Shown one piece after another: positions 39,729 to 49,428 of a DNA stretch of 64,000 nt. The notes under the pieces were generated by a model. The model saw nothing but the letters and a program-made list of their open reading frames with translations. It did no database searches and was not told the origin of the DNA. Both the position numbers and the translations under genes were made by a program. The stretch's first letter is position 1. Every line of letters begins with the position of its first letter. The stretch is from the NCBI RefSeq assembly GCF_902459765.1, contig NZ_CABPSP010000008.1:1-64000 (forward strand). Direction: 5' to 3'. Source of the stretch: Pandoraea anapnoica (GTDB lineage: Bacteria; Pseudomonadota; Gammaproteobacteria; Burkholderiales; Burkholderiaceae).

Positions 39729-41597
39729 ATGCCTCATTACCGTTCCCGCACCTCCACGCACGGCCGCAACATGGCCGGCGCCCGCGCCCTGTGGCGCGCC
39801 ACCGGCATGACCGACAACGACTTCGGCAAACCGATCATCGCCGTGGTGAACTCCTTCACGCAGTTCGTGCCGGGTCACGTGCACCTGCGCGATCTGGGCG
39901 CCATCGTCGCCAAGGAAATCGAGGCGGCGGGCGGTGTGGCCAAAGAATTCAACACCATCGCCGTGGACGACGGCATCGCCATGGGTCACGGCGGCATGCT
40001 CTACTCGCTGCCGTCGCGCGAACTGATCGCCGACTCCGTGGAATACATGGTCAATGCGCACTGCGCCGATGCCATGGTCTGCATCTCCAACTGCGACAAG
40101 ATCACCCCGGGCATGCTCATGGCCGCCATGCGCCTGAACATTCCGGTCGTGTTCGTCTCGGGTGGTCCGATGGAAGCGGGCAAGGTCAAGTCGGGCGACG
40201 GTCAGGTCATCGCCAAGATCGACCTGATCGACGCCATGATCAAGGCGGCCGACCCGAAGATCAGCGACGCCGAAGTCGCCGAAGTCGAGCGCAGCGCCTG
40301 CCCGACGTGCGGCTCGTGCTCCGGCATGTTCACCGCGAACTCGATGAACTGCCTGACGGAAGCCATCGGTCTCGCCCTGCCGGGTAACGGCACCATCGTG
40401 GCCACGCACGCCTGGCGTCGCGGGCTGTTCGAGCAGGCCGGTCGTCTCGTGGTCGATCTGTGCCGCCGCTACTATCAGGAAGAAGACGCCTCGGTCCTGC
40501 CGCGCAACATCGCCACCAAGGCCGCGTTCGAAAACGCCATGACGCTCGACGTCGCCATGGGCGGCTCGACCAACACCGTGCTGCACTTGCTCGCCGCAGC
40601 ACAAGAAGCGGGCGTCGACTTCAAGATGGCCGACATCGACCGCATCTCGCGCAACGTGCCGTGCCTATGCAAGGCAGCGCCCGCGACCGACAAGTACCAC
40701 ATCGAAGACGTGCACCGTGCAGGCGGCATCATCGGCATTCTGGGCGAACTCGCCCGTGGCGGCCTGCTCGACACGTCATGCGGCAACGTCCACAGCGGCA
40801 CGCTCGGCAACGCCATTGCGCAATGGGATGTGACGAACAGCGCCAACGACAAAGCGCAAACGTTCTACAGCGCCGCCCCGGGTGGCGTGCCCACGACCAT
40901 CGCCTTCAGCCAGTCGTCGACGTACCCGTCGCTCGACCTGAACCGCGAAGTGGGCTGCATCCGCGACAAGGAGCACGCTTACACGAAGGACGGCGGTCTG
41001 GCCGTGCTGTACGGTAACCTCGCCGACAAGGGCTGCATCGTGAAGACGGCTGGCGTCGACGAATCGCAATGGGTCTTCACCGGCCGCGCCCGCGTGTTCG
41101 AAAGCCAGGACGACGCCGTGGATGCCATTCTCGGCGACAAGGTGCAGGCGGGCGACGTGGTCGTGATTCGCTACGAAGGCCCGAAGGGCGGCCCGGGCAT
41201 GCAAGAAATGCTGTACCCGACGTCGTATCTGAAGTCCAAGGGCCTTGGCAAGACTTGCGCCCTGTTCACTGACGGTCGTTTCTCAGGCGGCTCCTCGGGT
41301 CTCGTGATCGGCCACGCCTCGCCGGAAGCGGCCGAAGGCGGCACCATCGGTCTGGTGGAAGACGGCGACGTGATCGAGATCGACATCACCCAGCGCAAGA
41401 TGCATCTGGCCGTGTCGGACGAAGAACTGGCCCGCCGTCGCGCCGCGATGGAAGCGCGTGGCGACGACGCATGGCAGCCGATCGGCCGCGAGCGTGTCGT
41501 CTCGCAAGCCCTGCAGGCCTATGCAGCACTCGCCACCTCCGCCGACCGTGGCGCAGTGCGCGATCTGTCGCAACTGAAGTTGGGCAAGCGCGGCTAA
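39729..41597 (+). CDS. ilvD: Dihydroxy-acid dehydratase, E. coli type
   Basis: A 622-residue iron-sulfur dehydratase of valine, leucine and isoleucine synthesis. It starts at [20 protein letters not shown], which aligns with E. coli IlvD; the frame is open from 39654, but ATG 39729 has a GGAAGACG ribosome site. Cluster cysteines are in [15 protein letters not shown] and [15 protein letters not shown]. Where the other class has a third early cysteine this protein has [10 protein letters not shown], as in E. coli (oxygen-sensitive 4Fe-4S type). [20 protein letters not shown] and the C-terminal [15 protein letters not shown] are also E. coli-like. A second IlvD follows 200 bases later. Confidence 0.95.
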   Translation: MPHYRSRTSTHGRNMAGARALWRATGMTDNDFGKPIIAVVNSFTQFVPGHVHLRDLGAIVAKEIEAAGGVAKEFNTIAVDDGIAMGHGGMLYSLPSRELIADSVEYMVNAHCADAMVCISNCDKITPGMLMAAMRLNIPVVFVSGGPMEAGKVKSGDGQVIAKIDLIDAMIKAADPKISDAEVAEVERSACPTCGSCSGMFTANSMNCLTEAIGLALPGNGTIVATHAWRRGLFEQAGRLVVDLCRRYYQEEDASVLPRNIATKAAFENAMTLDVAMGGSTNTVLHLLAAAQEAGVDFKMADIDRISRNVPCLCKAAPATDKYHIEDVHRAGGIIGILGELARGGLLDTSCGNVHSGTLGNAIAQWDVTNSANDKAQTFYSAAPGGVPTTIAFSQSSTYPSLDLNREVGCIRDKEHAYTKDGGLAVLYGNLADKGCIVKTAGVDESQWVFTGRARVFESQDDAVDAILGDKVQAGDVVVIRYEGPKGGPGMQEMLYPTSYLKSKGLGKTCALFTDGRFSGGSSGLVIGHASPEAAEGGTIGLVEDGDVIEIDITQRKMHLAVSDEELARRRAAMEARGDDAWQPIGRERVVSQALQAYAALATSADRGAVRDLSQLKLGKRG

Positions 41598-41615
41598 TAG
41601 CGTGATGGGTTGAAA

Positions 41616-41659
41616 CGTGAGCGGCGGCGGCCTCGGTAGACAAAGGCCCCCCGCTCACG
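41616..41659. terminator. Hairpin between the two ilvD genes
   Basis: The outer arms CGTGAGCGG / CCGCTCACG and inner arms GGCCT / AGGCC form a long GC-rich hairpin 19 bases after the first ilvD stop. There is no clear T tract. It may end or attenuate the first transcript before the second ilvD. Confidence 0.5.
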
Positions 41660-41800
41660 CGCAGTAGCACAGCAATATCGCATCAAGTGGCGTTTCGTAC
41701 CTATCGGGATGCCACTGTCAGTACAGCGTGATACAACAACGCCTATGTGCGGCGCTGCGGCGGCTCGTGGCGTGGCGCATCCCCACAGGAGAGAGACGTC

Positions 41801-43474
41801 ATGGCATTCAACCGTCGTTCGCGCAACGTCACGCAAGGCGTGGCACGCTCGCCCAACCGCTCGATGTACTACGCGCTGGGCTACAAGGAAGAAGACTTCG
41901 ACAATCCGATGATCGGCGTGGCCAACGGCCATTCGACGATCACCCCGTGCAACGCGGGGCTGCAGCGTCTGACGGACGCCGCAGTGGAAGCGATCAAAAC
42001 CCATCAGGCCAATCCCCAGACCTTCGGCACCCCGACCATCTCCGACGGCATGTCGATGGGCACCGAGGGCATGAAGTATTCGCTCGTCTCGCGTGAAGTC
42101 ATCGCCGACTGTATCGAGACGGCCGTGCAGGGCCAGTGGATGGACGGCGTGGTCGTCATCGGCGGCTGCGACAAGAACATGCCGGGCGGCATGATCGCGC
42201 TCGCACGCATCAATGTGCCGGGCATCTACGTCTACGGCGGCACGATCAAGCCGGGCAACTGGAAGGGCAAGGATCTCACCATCGTCTCCTCGTTCGAAGC
42301 CGTGGGCGAATTCACCGCCGGGCGCATGACCGAGGCCGATTTCAAGGGCATCGAAAAGAACGCCTGTCCGACAACCGGCTCCTGTGGCGGCATGTACACC
42401 GCCAATACGATGAGCTCGTCGTTCGAAGCGCTGGGCATGTCGTTGCTCTACTCCTCGACGATGGCCAACCCCGATCAGGAGAAGGTCGACTCGGCAGCCG
42501 AATCAGCGCGGGTGCTGATCGAAGCCGTCAAGCGAGATCTCAAGCCGCGCGACATCATTACGCGCAAATCCATCGAGAACGCCGTTGCGCTGATCATGGC
42601 CACGGGCGGCTCGACCAACGCCGTGCTGCACTATCTGGCGATTGCCCATGCGGCGGACGTCGAGTGGAGCATCGAGGACTTCGAGCGCATTCGCGCACGC
42701 GTGCCGGTCATCTGCGATTTGAAGCCGTCGGGCAAGTACGTGGCGACCGATCTGCACAAGGCCGGCGGCATTCCGCAAGTCCTCAAGATTCTGCTCGACG
42801 CCGGCCTGCTGCACGGCGACTGCATGACGATCACCGGCCGCACCATTGCAGAAGAACTGAAGGACGTGCCGTCGGTGCCGCGCGCCGATCAGCACGTGAT
42901 CTTCCCCGTCGATAAGGCGCTTTACAAAGAGGGGCACCTCGCCATCCTCAAGGGCAATCTGGCCGAAGACGGTGCCGTCGCCAAGATCACCGGCCTGAAG
43001 AACCCGGTGATCACCGGCCCGGCGCGCGTGTTCGACGACGAGCAGAGCGCCATGGAGGCGATTCTGAGCGACAAGATTCAGGCGGGCGACATTCTGGTGC
43101 TGCGCTATCTCGGACCGAAGGGCGGGCCGGGCATGCCGGAGATGCTGGCACCGACCTCGGCGATCATCGGCAAGGGGCTCGGCGAGTCGGTCGGTTTCAT
43201 CACCGACGGCCGGTTCTCGGGCGGCACCTGGGGCATGGTGGTCGGGCACGTGGCACCGGAGGCGTTCGTGGGCGGCACCATCGCGCTCGTGCAGGAAGGC
43301 GATTCGATCACCATCGACGCGCACAAACTGCTGCTCCAACTGAACGTGGCCGACGACGAACTCGCCAAACGCCGCGCCGCGTGGAAAGCCCCCGCCCCGC
43401 GCTACACGCGTGGCGTGCTCGCCAAGTACGCCGCACTGGCGCAACCGGCCAACAAGGGCGGCGCGACGGGCTGA
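41801..43474 (+). CDS. ilvD: Dihydroxy-acid dehydratase, second class (probable 2Fe-2S type)
   Basis: A 557-residue IlvD/Edd-family dehydratase, only distantly similar to its neighbour. Three cluster cysteines are visible: [29 protein letters not shown] and [20 protein letters not shown], the arrangement of the plant- and mycobacterium-like 2Fe-2S enzymes. Other family parts are [20 protein letters not shown] and [23 protein letters not shown] 41801 has a strong ACAGGAGAGAG ribosome site. It may be an oxygen-tolerant IlvD or act on a related sugar acid; the close match to IlvD motifs favours the former. A terminator follows. Confidence 0.92.
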   Translation: MAFNRRSRNVTQGVARSPNRSMYYALGYKEEDFDNPMIGVANGHSTITPCNAGLQRLTDAAVEAIKTHQANPQTFGTPTISDGMSMGTEGMKYSLVSREVIADCIETAVQGQWMDGVVVIGGCDKNMPGGMIALARINVPGIYVYGGTIKPGNWKGKDLTIVSSFEAVGEFTAGRMTEADFKGIEKNACPTTGSCGGMYTANTMSSSFEALGMSLLYSSTMANPDQEKVDSAAESARVLIEAVKRDLKPRDIITRKSIENAVALIMATGGSTNAVLHYLAIAHAADVEWSIEDFERIRARVPVICDLKPSGKYVATDLHKAGGIPQVLKILLDAGLLHGDCMTITGRTIAEELKDVPSVPRADQHVIFPVDKALYKEGHLAILKGNLAEDGAVAKITGLKNPVITGPARVFDDEQSAMEAILSDKIQAGDILVLRYLGPKGGPGMPEMLAPTSAIIGKGLGESVGFITDGRFSGGTWGMVVGHVAPEAFVGGTIALVQEGDSITIDAHKLLLQLNVADDELAKRRAAWKAPAPRYTRGVLAKYAALAQPANKGGATG

Positions 43475-43551
43475 TTCGCACGCATGCCGCGCTGCCGCTG
43501 CACGCAAAGCGGCGCGACGAAATGCGTCGGAAGGCATCCGGCCTGAAGCAA

Positions 43552-43588
43552 CGGCACGTCCCGCGACACGGCGGGCGTGCCGTTTTTC
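43552..43588 (+). terminator. Terminator downstream of the second ilvD
   Basis: The stem CGGCACG / CGTGCCG extends inward through CC/GG pairs, with TTTTT at 43583-43587. It lies about 80 bases after the ilvD stop. Confidence 0.8.
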
Positions 43589-43628
43589 ATGCGTCGTCGT
43601 GCCGCGCGAAACGGCGCAATTGCCGCCG

Positions 43629-43634
43629 TATAAT
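43629..43634 (+). promoter_or_regulatory. Candidate -10 element of the cytochrome c gene
   Basis: A perfect TATAAT about 95 bases before the cytochrome start and just beyond the upstream terminator. No convincing -35 hexamer is seen at normal spacing. Confidence 0.4.
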
Positions 43635-43729
43635 GGCGCGTCGATGCATCTGCCCAAAGTCGTCGCCCACAGACGTCCCTGTCATGCAGCCTCGCATCGG
43701 ATTCCGTCAACACGGTCGGGGAGTATCGA

Positions 43730-44116
43730 ATGAAGGGATTTGCCGGCGCACGCGCCGGGACGATGATAAGCCTGTGGCTGATGGCAGCCGCTACCGCCCA
43801 TGCGCAGTCAGGCACGAGCGCCGCACCGCAGTCCGATCTGCCCGATCACCGCGTCATGGAGAAGCTGGCCCGGGCACGGAACTGTATGACGTGTCACGCC
43901 ACCGACCGCACGCTGCTCGCGCCGTCCTATCGCGACATCGCAAAACGTTACGCCGGGCAACCCGGTGCCACGGACGAACTGACGCGCTCCATCTCGGACG
44001 GAAGTCAGGGGAAGTGGGGCAAGATTCCGATGCCCGCGGGCTTGCAACTCGCGCCGGGCGAGGCGAACGATCTCGCACGCTGGATTCTCGGGATGATGCC
44101 GGGGTATCGCCCCTGA
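43730..44116 (+). CDS. Small c-type cytochrome
   Basis: A 128-residue class I cytochrome c. A signal peptide (MISLWLMAAATAHA) is followed by the heme-binding CMTCH motif (Cys52, Cys55, His56). The methionine axial ligand is probably Met101 in KIPMPAGLQLAPGEANDLA. Size and spacing resemble periplasmic monoheme cytochromes of the c-551/c-552 type used as electron carriers. ATG 43730 has a GGGGAG ribosome site. It is a monocistronic unit between ilvD and the convergent DUF2486 gene; its redox partners are not nearby. Confidence 0.88.
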   Translation: MKGFAGARAGTMISLWLMAAATAHAQSGTSAAPQSDLPDHRVMEKLARARNCMTCHATDRTLLAPSYRDIAKRYAGQPGATDELTRSISDGSQGKWGKIPMPAGLQLAPGEANDLARWILGMMPGYRP

Positions 44117-44153
44117 TCGAAACGCGGGCCTCCCGCGTCCTCCGTCCTTTCGA

Positions 44154-44522
44154 TCACCCCTGCGAGCGCACCTGTTTCGCCACCTCTTCGATGACGGCCT
44201 GCCGGATACGATCCGGCAGTTGCGCCTGCAAGGCGTCCGCCACCTGTTTGCCGATCAGTTGCACCAGCCAGGACGTCTGATCGATCAACGCGTCGTGACA
44301 GCGCCGCTCCACCATCGTCGTGATCTCGTCGGCCAGTTGCAGCGTGAGCCGTGCGCTCACACGCTCGGCAAACACCGCGACATCGGCCGGGACACCCTCC
44401 TCCGCCACCGGTGCGGCAACCTGCGCACCACCCGCAGCGCCCTCGGGTGCCGCTTCGCCCTCTGCGAGCACTTCGGTCAGCGTGGGAATGCCGGGGTCGT
44501 TGCGCTCGGGCTCGTTCGTCAC
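44154..44522 (-). CDS. DUF2486 family protein
   Basis: A 122-residue protein of unknown function found beside holC and pepA in Burkholderiales. An acidic, Ala/Glu-rich disordered N-terminus (TEVLAEGEAAPEGAAGGAQV) precedes a helical C-terminal half (RVSARLTLQLADEITTMVER, LPDRIRQAVIEEVAKQVRSQ). GTG 44522 is preferred because a GAGG site lies six bases before it. The TTG at 44528, which overlaps the holC stop, would leave no room for a ribosome site. It is the last gene of the pepA-holC-DUF2486 operon; a role near DNA polymerase III is only guilt by association. Confidence 0.75.
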   Translation of the reverse strand: MTNEPERNDPGIPTLTEVLAEGEAAPEGAAGGAQVAAPVAEEGVPADVAVFAERVSARLTLQLADEITTMVERRCHDALIDQTSWLVQLIGKQVADALQAQLPDRIRQAVIEEVAKQVRSQG

Positions 44523-44524
44523 GG

Positions 44525-44941
44525 TCAACCTCGCTGGTCGTAGTTGTTCAGGGTGTAGCCACGATCACGGTAGAAGCGATAACGCTCGCGCGCACCGGAC
44601 AGGTCGTCGGGCGTGTCGCCGATGATTTCCACCACCCGTTCGAAACGCGCGAAGTGCGTGGGCACTCGGTTCGCCAGATTGAGCAAAACCTGATGGTGCT
44701 GCGCTTGCTCGTCAGGTCCGGCCAGCACGACCGGCGTCTGGGCCGCAACCGGGTCGGCCGTGAAGCAATGCGGGACGAACTCCAGCGGCGAGAACGTCCA
44801 CAGGGTCTGATCGAACGCCCGCAGCACGTCGGGCTCACCGACGACCACGAGCGTCTGCCCGGCCCCGTAGACCTTGCGCGCGAACCGGCACGCGTATTCG
44901 AGCCGGTCCGCCACATGCGTGTGAAAGTCGACGCGGGTCAC
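44525..44941 (-). CDS. holC: DNA polymerase III subunit chi
   Basis: A 138-residue clamp-loader accessory protein that links the DnaX complex to single-stranded-DNA-binding protein. [60 protein letters not shown] and [20 protein letters not shown] are family features. The start is GTG 44941, overlapping the pepA stop as GTGA, which removes the longer non-family extension open to 45052. pepA-holC coupling is conserved in proteobacteria. Confidence 0.92.
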   Translation of the reverse strand: MTRVDFHTHVADRLEYACRFARKVYGAGQTLVVVGEPDVLRAFDQTLWTFSPLEFVPHCFTADPVAAQTPVVLAGPDEQAQHHQVLLNLANRVPTHFARFERVVEIIGDTPDDLSGARERYRFYRDRGYTLNNYDQRG

Positions 44942-46449
44942 CGGGCTTCGCGATCGAGCAGGAACTGCGTGAGCAACGGCACCGGACGGCCCGTGGCCCC
45001 CTTCGCCGCGCCGCTCTTCCAGGCCGTACCGGCGATGTCCAGGTGCGCCCACTCGTACTTCTCGGTGAAGCGTGCCAGGAAACAGGCCGCCGTCACGCTA
45101 CCGGCCGGACGCCCGCCGATGTTCGCCACGTCGGCGAAGTTCGACTTGAGCTGCTCCTGATATTCGTCTTCGACCGGCAGACGCCAGGCCGTGTCGCCCG
45201 TCGTGCGGCCGGCGGCCAGCAGCTCGTCGGCGAGCGCGTCGCTCTTCGAGAAGAGGCCCGAATTCACATGACCCAGCGCAATGATGCACGCGCCCGTGAG
45301 TGTGGCGACGTCGATCACCGCCGCCGGGTTAAAGCGCTCCGCGTAGGTGAGCGCATCGCACAGAATCAGACGGCCTTCGGCGTCGGTATTGAGCACTTCG
45401 ATGGTCTGGCCGGACATACTGGTGACAATGTCGCCCGGCTTCGTCGCCTGACCGCTCGGCATGTTCTCCGTGGCAGGCACGATGGCGATGACGTTGAGCT
45501 TGAGGCCCATCTCGGCGACGGCGCGGATGGTGCCGAGCACGGAACCTGCGCCACACATGTCGTACTTCATTTCGTCCATGCCCTCGCCCGGCTTGAGCGA
45601 GATGCCGCCCGTGTCGAACGTCACGCCCTTGCCGACCAGCACAATCGGGGCCTGCTTGGCGCTGCCGCCTTCATACTTGAGGACGATGAACTGCGGCGGC
45701 TCGACCGAGCCACGGGCGACCGACAGGAACGACCCCATCTTGAGCGCCTCGATCTGCTTCGGTCCGAGGATTTCCGACTTGAGCTTGAACTCGCGCGCCA
45801 GCTTGCGGGCGGTATCGGCCAGATACGTCGGCGTGCACACGTTGCCCGGCAGATTGCCGAGGTCCTTGGTGAGCGCCATGCCGTTGGCGATGGCCTCGCC
45901 CTGCTTGGCGGCCAGCTTGGCGGCCTTCAGATCGTCCGGGGCGACCGAGAACACGACCTTTCGCAGCGCGGTATTGGCAGCTTCGGCCTTGCTCTTCATG
46001 CGCGTGAAGCGATAGGTCGCCTCGCGCAGGGCGAGCACAGAAGCGCGCACGGCCCAGGCGGTGTCCTGCCCCACGACCTTGGCCTGCGGCAGCGTCCAGA
46101 GCGCGTCCGTGGCGCGCGAGGCGAGCACGGCGCGCACGGCAGCACGCGTGGCTTCGTTGAAACCCTTCTGCGAGAGCTGATCTTCGCGGCCCAGACCGAC
46201 GAACAGCACACGTGCCGGGCTCCAGCCGGCGACTTCGTGCAGCATTAGCGTGCTGCCGAGCTTGCCGTCGATTTCGCCGCGCTTGACCATGCGGGCGAGC
46301 AGACCCTTGCTCGCGGCGTCGAGCGCCTTAGCCAGCCCTGCGAGCGGCTGCTGCTCGAACACGCCAACCACCAGACATTCGGTCTTTGCATTGGCGAGAC
46401 CGGCTTGGCCCGCCTTGGTCGAATCGAAGGCTTTTGTGCTAAAGTCCAT
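44938..46449 (-). CDS. pepA: Leucyl aminopeptidase (cytosol aminopeptidase)
   Basis: A 503-residue M17 dinuclear zinc aminopeptidase that removes N-terminal residues. In E. coli PepA also binds DNA in cer/Xer recombination. Metal and catalytic motifs are [33 protein letters not shown] and the signature [19 protein letters not shown] 46449 has a GAGGAAAG ribosome site and matches the family start. It is divergent from lptF (91-base gap), the common arrangement in gamma- and betaproteobacteria. Confidence 0.95.
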   Translation of the reverse strand: MDFSTKAFDSTKAGQAGLANAKTECLVVGVFEQQPLAGLAKALDAASKGLLARMVKRGEIDGKLGSTLMLHEVAGWSPARVLFVGLGREDQLSQKGFNEATRAAVRAVLASRATDALWTLPQAKVVGQDTAWAVRASVLALREATYRFTRMKSKAEAANTALRKVVFSVAPDDLKAAKLAAKQGEAIANGMALTKDLGNLPGNVCTPTYLADTARKLAREFKLKSEILGPKQIEALKMGSFLSVARGSVEPPQFIVLKYEGGSAKQAPIVLVGKGVTFDTGGISLKPGEGMDEMKYDMCGAGSVLGTIRAVAEMGLKLNVIAIVPATENMPSGQATKPGDIVTSMSGQTIEVLNTDAEGRLILCDALTYAERFNPAAVIDVATLTGACIIALGHVNSGLFSKSDALADELLAAGRTTGDTAWRLPVEDEYQEQLKSNFADVANIGGRPAGSVTAACFLARFTEKYEWAHLDIAGTAWKSGAAKGATGRPVPLLTQFLLDREAR

Positions 46450-46539
46450 CGCGCTTTCCTCGGGTAAAATTCGTACGAGCCGCAATTATCCGCTTTTTTC
46501 CGCGCTCGCCCAACCGCGAGAGCACCCAACCGTCATCAC

Positions 46540-47667
46540 ATGATTTTTCAGCGTTCCCTGCAGCGCGAGCTGAACTACACCGCCGGGGCCGTCTTCATGG
46601 TGCTGATCACCGTCATGCTAACGACGATGATGATCCGCATCCTGGGCTTCGCCGCGTCCGGGAAAGCCGATCCGCGCGACGTTCTCGTGCTCATCGGTCT
46701 GGCCGTCATCGGCTACCTCGCCGTCATTCTGATCGTGACGCTCTTCGTCTCGATCCTGTTCGTCCTGACCCGGTGGTACCGCGACTCCGAAATGGTCGTG
46801 TGGTTTGCCTCGGGACTGTCCATCACCGACTTCATCAAGCCGGTGCTGCGCTTTGCCACGCCCTATCTGGCCGTCATCGCCTTCTGCGCGCTGGTTGCCT
46901 GGCCCTGGGCGAACCAGCAGATCTCTCTGCTCGAAGCCCGCTTCGCCCAGCGCGACGACGTCTCCATGATCTCGCCGGGTCAATTCCGCGAGAGCGCGGC
47001 GAGCCATCGCGTGTTCTTCGTCGAGACGGTCTCGCCGGACGCTACCAAAGTCCACAACGTCTTCGTCTCCGGCACGGAAAACGGCAAGGTGAACGTCGTG
47101 GTGTCGAAAGACGGTCACATCGAGACGGCCAAGGACGGCAACCGCTATATCGTGCTGGAAAAGGGCCGTCGCTACGACGGCGTGCCGGGTCAGCCCGACT
47201 ACCGCGTGATGGAGTTCGAGCGCTACGGCGTGAAGATCGACAATCCGACGACCGCAAGCACCGACAACACGCCGACCAAGGGCGTGCCTACTGCGCGCCT
47301 GTTCCGTGAAATCAAGAATCCGATCTTCCGCGGCGAAATCGTCTGGCGCGTGGGGCTGCCGCTGCTCGCACTGGCGCTCGTGCTGCTCGCCGTGCCGCTG
47401 GCCTATCAGAACCCACGTCACGGGCGCACCGTCAACCTCGTCATGGCCGTACTGATCTATCTGGGCTACACCAACCTGCTGAGCCTTTCGCAGGCATGGG
47501 TTGCGCAGGAACGTCTGCCGCTGGCCATCGGCGTGTGGCTGCTGCATGCACTCGCGCTGGCAGTCATCGTGCTGCTTTACGTGCGACGCGTGCGTTTTCG
47601 CGGGCTGTTCGGCCGACGCCGTAATAACGGTTCCGGCGCGGTGCGTGCATCGGAAGGGGCTCGCTGA
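46540..47667 (+). CDS. lptF: LPS export system permease LptF
   Basis: A 375-residue inner-membrane component of the LptB2FG ABC transporter that extracts LPS from the inner membrane. Three N-terminal transmembrane segments are followed by a periplasmic beta-jellyroll (about 130-260: SMISPGQFRESAASHRVFFV, NGKVNVVVSKDGHIETAKDG). Three more C-terminal segments follow (LPLLALALVLLAVPLAYQNP). It overlaps lptG by one base (TGATG). Confidence 0.95.
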   Translation: MIFQRSLQRELNYTAGAVFMVLITVMLTTMMIRILGFAASGKADPRDVLVLIGLAVIGYLAVILIVTLFVSILFVLTRWYRDSEMVVWFASGLSITDFIKPVLRFATPYLAVIAFCALVAWPWANQQISLLEARFAQRDDVSMISPGQFRESAASHRVFFVETVSPDATKVHNVFVSGTENGKVNVVVSKDGHIETAKDGNRYIVLEKGRRYDGVPGQPDYRVMEFERYGVKIDNPTTASTDNTPTKGVPTARLFREIKNPIFRGEIVWRVGLPLLALALVLLAVPLAYQNPRHGRTVNLVMAVLIYLGYTNLLSLSQAWVAQERLPLAIGVWLLHALALAVIVLLYVRRVRFRGLFGRRRNNGSGAVRASEGAR

Positions 47668-48806
47668 TGCGCGTCTATGAAAAATACTTCGCGCGCCAGA
47701 TCTATCTGGCGTTCCTGTTCGTCTTGCTTGCGTTCGTCGGGCTGTTCGTCTTCTTCGATCTGGTGAGCGAACTGGGCGACGTAGGCCGGGGCGGCTACCG
47801 CTTCCAGCACGCGCTGGCCTATGTGCTGCTGTTCGCGCCGCAGCGCATGTACGAAATCATTCCGGTCGCATCGCTGATCGCGGCCATTTACGTGTGCGCC
47901 CAACTGGCCGGGAATTCGGAGTTCACGATCTTCCGCGTCTCCGGTCTGTCCACGGGACAGGCGCTGCGCTCGCTGCTGAAGATCGGTTTCCCGATTGTGC
48001 TGATCACGTTCGTCATCGGCGAGTACATCGCCCCGAGCGCCGAACAGCTTGCACAGAAGATCCGCCTCGAAGCCCTCGGCAGCTCGGTCTCGGCGGGCTT
48101 TCGATCAGGCGTGTGGGTGAAAGACACCGTCGATCAGGACGGCAACCGCGTCACCCGCTTCATCAACGTCGGCACGCTCAACCCGGATAACACCATTGCC
48201 GACGTTCGCATCTACGAGTTCGACGCAAAGCTGCACCTCGACAGCGTGCGGCTAGCCAAACTGGGAGAGTTTGCTGCGCCTAACTTCTGGAAGCTCACAG
48301 ACGTGTCGGAAACGGTCTTCAGCGCCGTTGGCGACACCCCGGGCGACAACGATCCGTTGCGTGCGCTGGTGCAGAGCAAGCAGGTGCACATCGACTCGGT
48401 GCAGATGCGCTCGGAACTGACTCCGCAAATTCTGTCCGTGCTGATGGTCTCGCCCGACAACATGGCGATCGGCAGCCTGTACAAATACATCGGCCACCTG
48501 AAAGAAAACCAGCAGAACACCGATCGCTACACCCTCGCGCTCTGGCAAAAGCTGCTGTATCCGTTCGCCGTCTTCGTGATGATGGCGCTGGCCCTGCCGT
48601 TCGCCTATCTGCACGCCCGCGCCGGTGCCATTGGCCTGAAGGTGTTCGGCGGCATCATGCTCGGCATGAGCTTCCAGTTGCTGAACAATCTGTTCTCGCA
48701 TCTGGGCCTGCTCAATACGTGGCCTGCCTGGTTCACCGCGGCATTACCGTCCCTGCTCTATCTGGTGCTCGCCATCGGCGCGTTGCGCTGGGTGGACAAG
48801 CACTGA
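47667..48806 (+). CDS. lptG: LPS export system permease LptG
   Basis: A 379-residue partner of LptF with the same six-segment plus jellyroll layout. MRVYEKYFARQIYLAFLFVL and PQRMYEIIPVASLIAAIYVC near the N-terminus and LWQKLLYPFAVFVMMALALP near the C-terminus are typical. The periplasmic part includes GVWVKDTVDQDGNRVTRFIN. It is translationally coupled to lptF and followed by cbiX after 10 bases. Confidence 0.95.
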   Translation: MRVYEKYFARQIYLAFLFVLLAFVGLFVFFDLVSELGDVGRGGYRFQHALAYVLLFAPQRMYEIIPVASLIAAIYVCAQLAGNSEFTIFRVSGLSTGQALRSLLKIGFPIVLITFVIGEYIAPSAEQLAQKIRLEALGSSVSAGFRSGVWVKDTVDQDGNRVTRFINVGTLNPDNTIADVRIYEFDAKLHLDSVRLAKLGEFAAPNFWKLTDVSETVFSAVGDTPGDNDPLRALVQSKQVHIDSVQMRSELTPQILSVLMVSPDNMAIGSLYKYIGHLKENQQNTDRYTLALWQKLLYPFAVFVMMALALPFAYLHARAGAIGLKVFGGIMLGMSFQLLNNLFSHLGLLNTWPAWFTAALPSLLYLVLAIGALRWVDKH

Positions 48807-48816
48807 GGACGCATCA

Positions 48817-49197
48817 ATGCACGGCAAACCCGGCGTCGTTCTCTTTGCTCACGGCTCGCGCGATCCGCGCTGGGCCGAACCGTTCGAGCGTCTGCGCGAC
48901 AAGCTGGTCGCGCAGCGCCCGGACGCCGACGTCCGGCTCGCATTTCTCGAACTGATGACGCCGAATCTGGCCGACGCAGTCGCCGATCTCGTCTCGCAAG
49001 GCTGTCAGGATGTCACCGTCGTTCCGGTGTTTCTGGGTCAGGGCGGTCACGTCCGGCGCGATCTCCCGGTGCTCGCCGACGCCTGTCGCAGCGCTCATCC
49101 CGGCGTCACCTTACGTCTGAGCGCCGCAGTGGGCGAAGACGATGCGGTGCTTCAGGCACTCGCCGTGTACTGTGCAAACGAACTGCCTCACGCCTGA
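48817..49197 (+). CDS. cbiX: Sirohydrochlorin chelatase, CbiX/SirB short type
   Basis: A 126-residue chelatase of the CbiX-small family, inserting cobalt or ferrous iron into sirohydrochlorin. The active-site histidines are in VLFAHGSRDPRWAEPFERLR and VFLGQGGHVRRDLPVLADA. A GAGGAC ribosome site lies eight bases before ATG 48817. It probably belongs to the lptFG transcript. With CobA, coded in the sulfate operon beyond the large-protein block, it could complete siroheme for sulfite reductase; metal choice cannot be read from the sequence. Confidence 0.88.
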   Translation: MHGKPGVVLFAHGSRDPRWAEPFERLRDKLVAQRPDADVRLAFLELMTPNLADAVADLVSQGCQDVTVVPVFLGQGGHVRRDLPVLADACRSAHPGVTLRLSAAVGEDDAVLQALAVYCANELPHA

Positions 49198-49428
49198 GCG
49201 TCTGCCCCCCCGCCTCTCCCATCCCCCCTTCCTCACCTCCTCCGCACGCCAGTTCCGGCTGCTCCCGACTTCAGGGCTTTGAACGTAATCTGCAAGTCGT
49301 TCCGCCTGCTGCCCCGCCAAACTGATGTCTCGTGACCGGTGGACCGTTTTGATCTCACCCTGAGCTTTCACGCTTGGCGCCGGTTCCATGTCACTGCACG
49401 GTAGTCCCTTTTCGACGGGAGTCCTGGC

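Noticed and set aside
43402-43815. 137-codon minus-strand open frame after the second ilvD
   Set aside because: Overlaps the ilvD end, a terminator and the cytochrome promoter; no ribosome site or protein family traits.
49198-49428. Attachment site or direct repeat bordering the giant-protein block
   Set aside because: I looked for a tRNA end, integrase, IS ends or repeats shared with 59290-59320 and saw none that stands out; only a C-rich stretch after cbiX.
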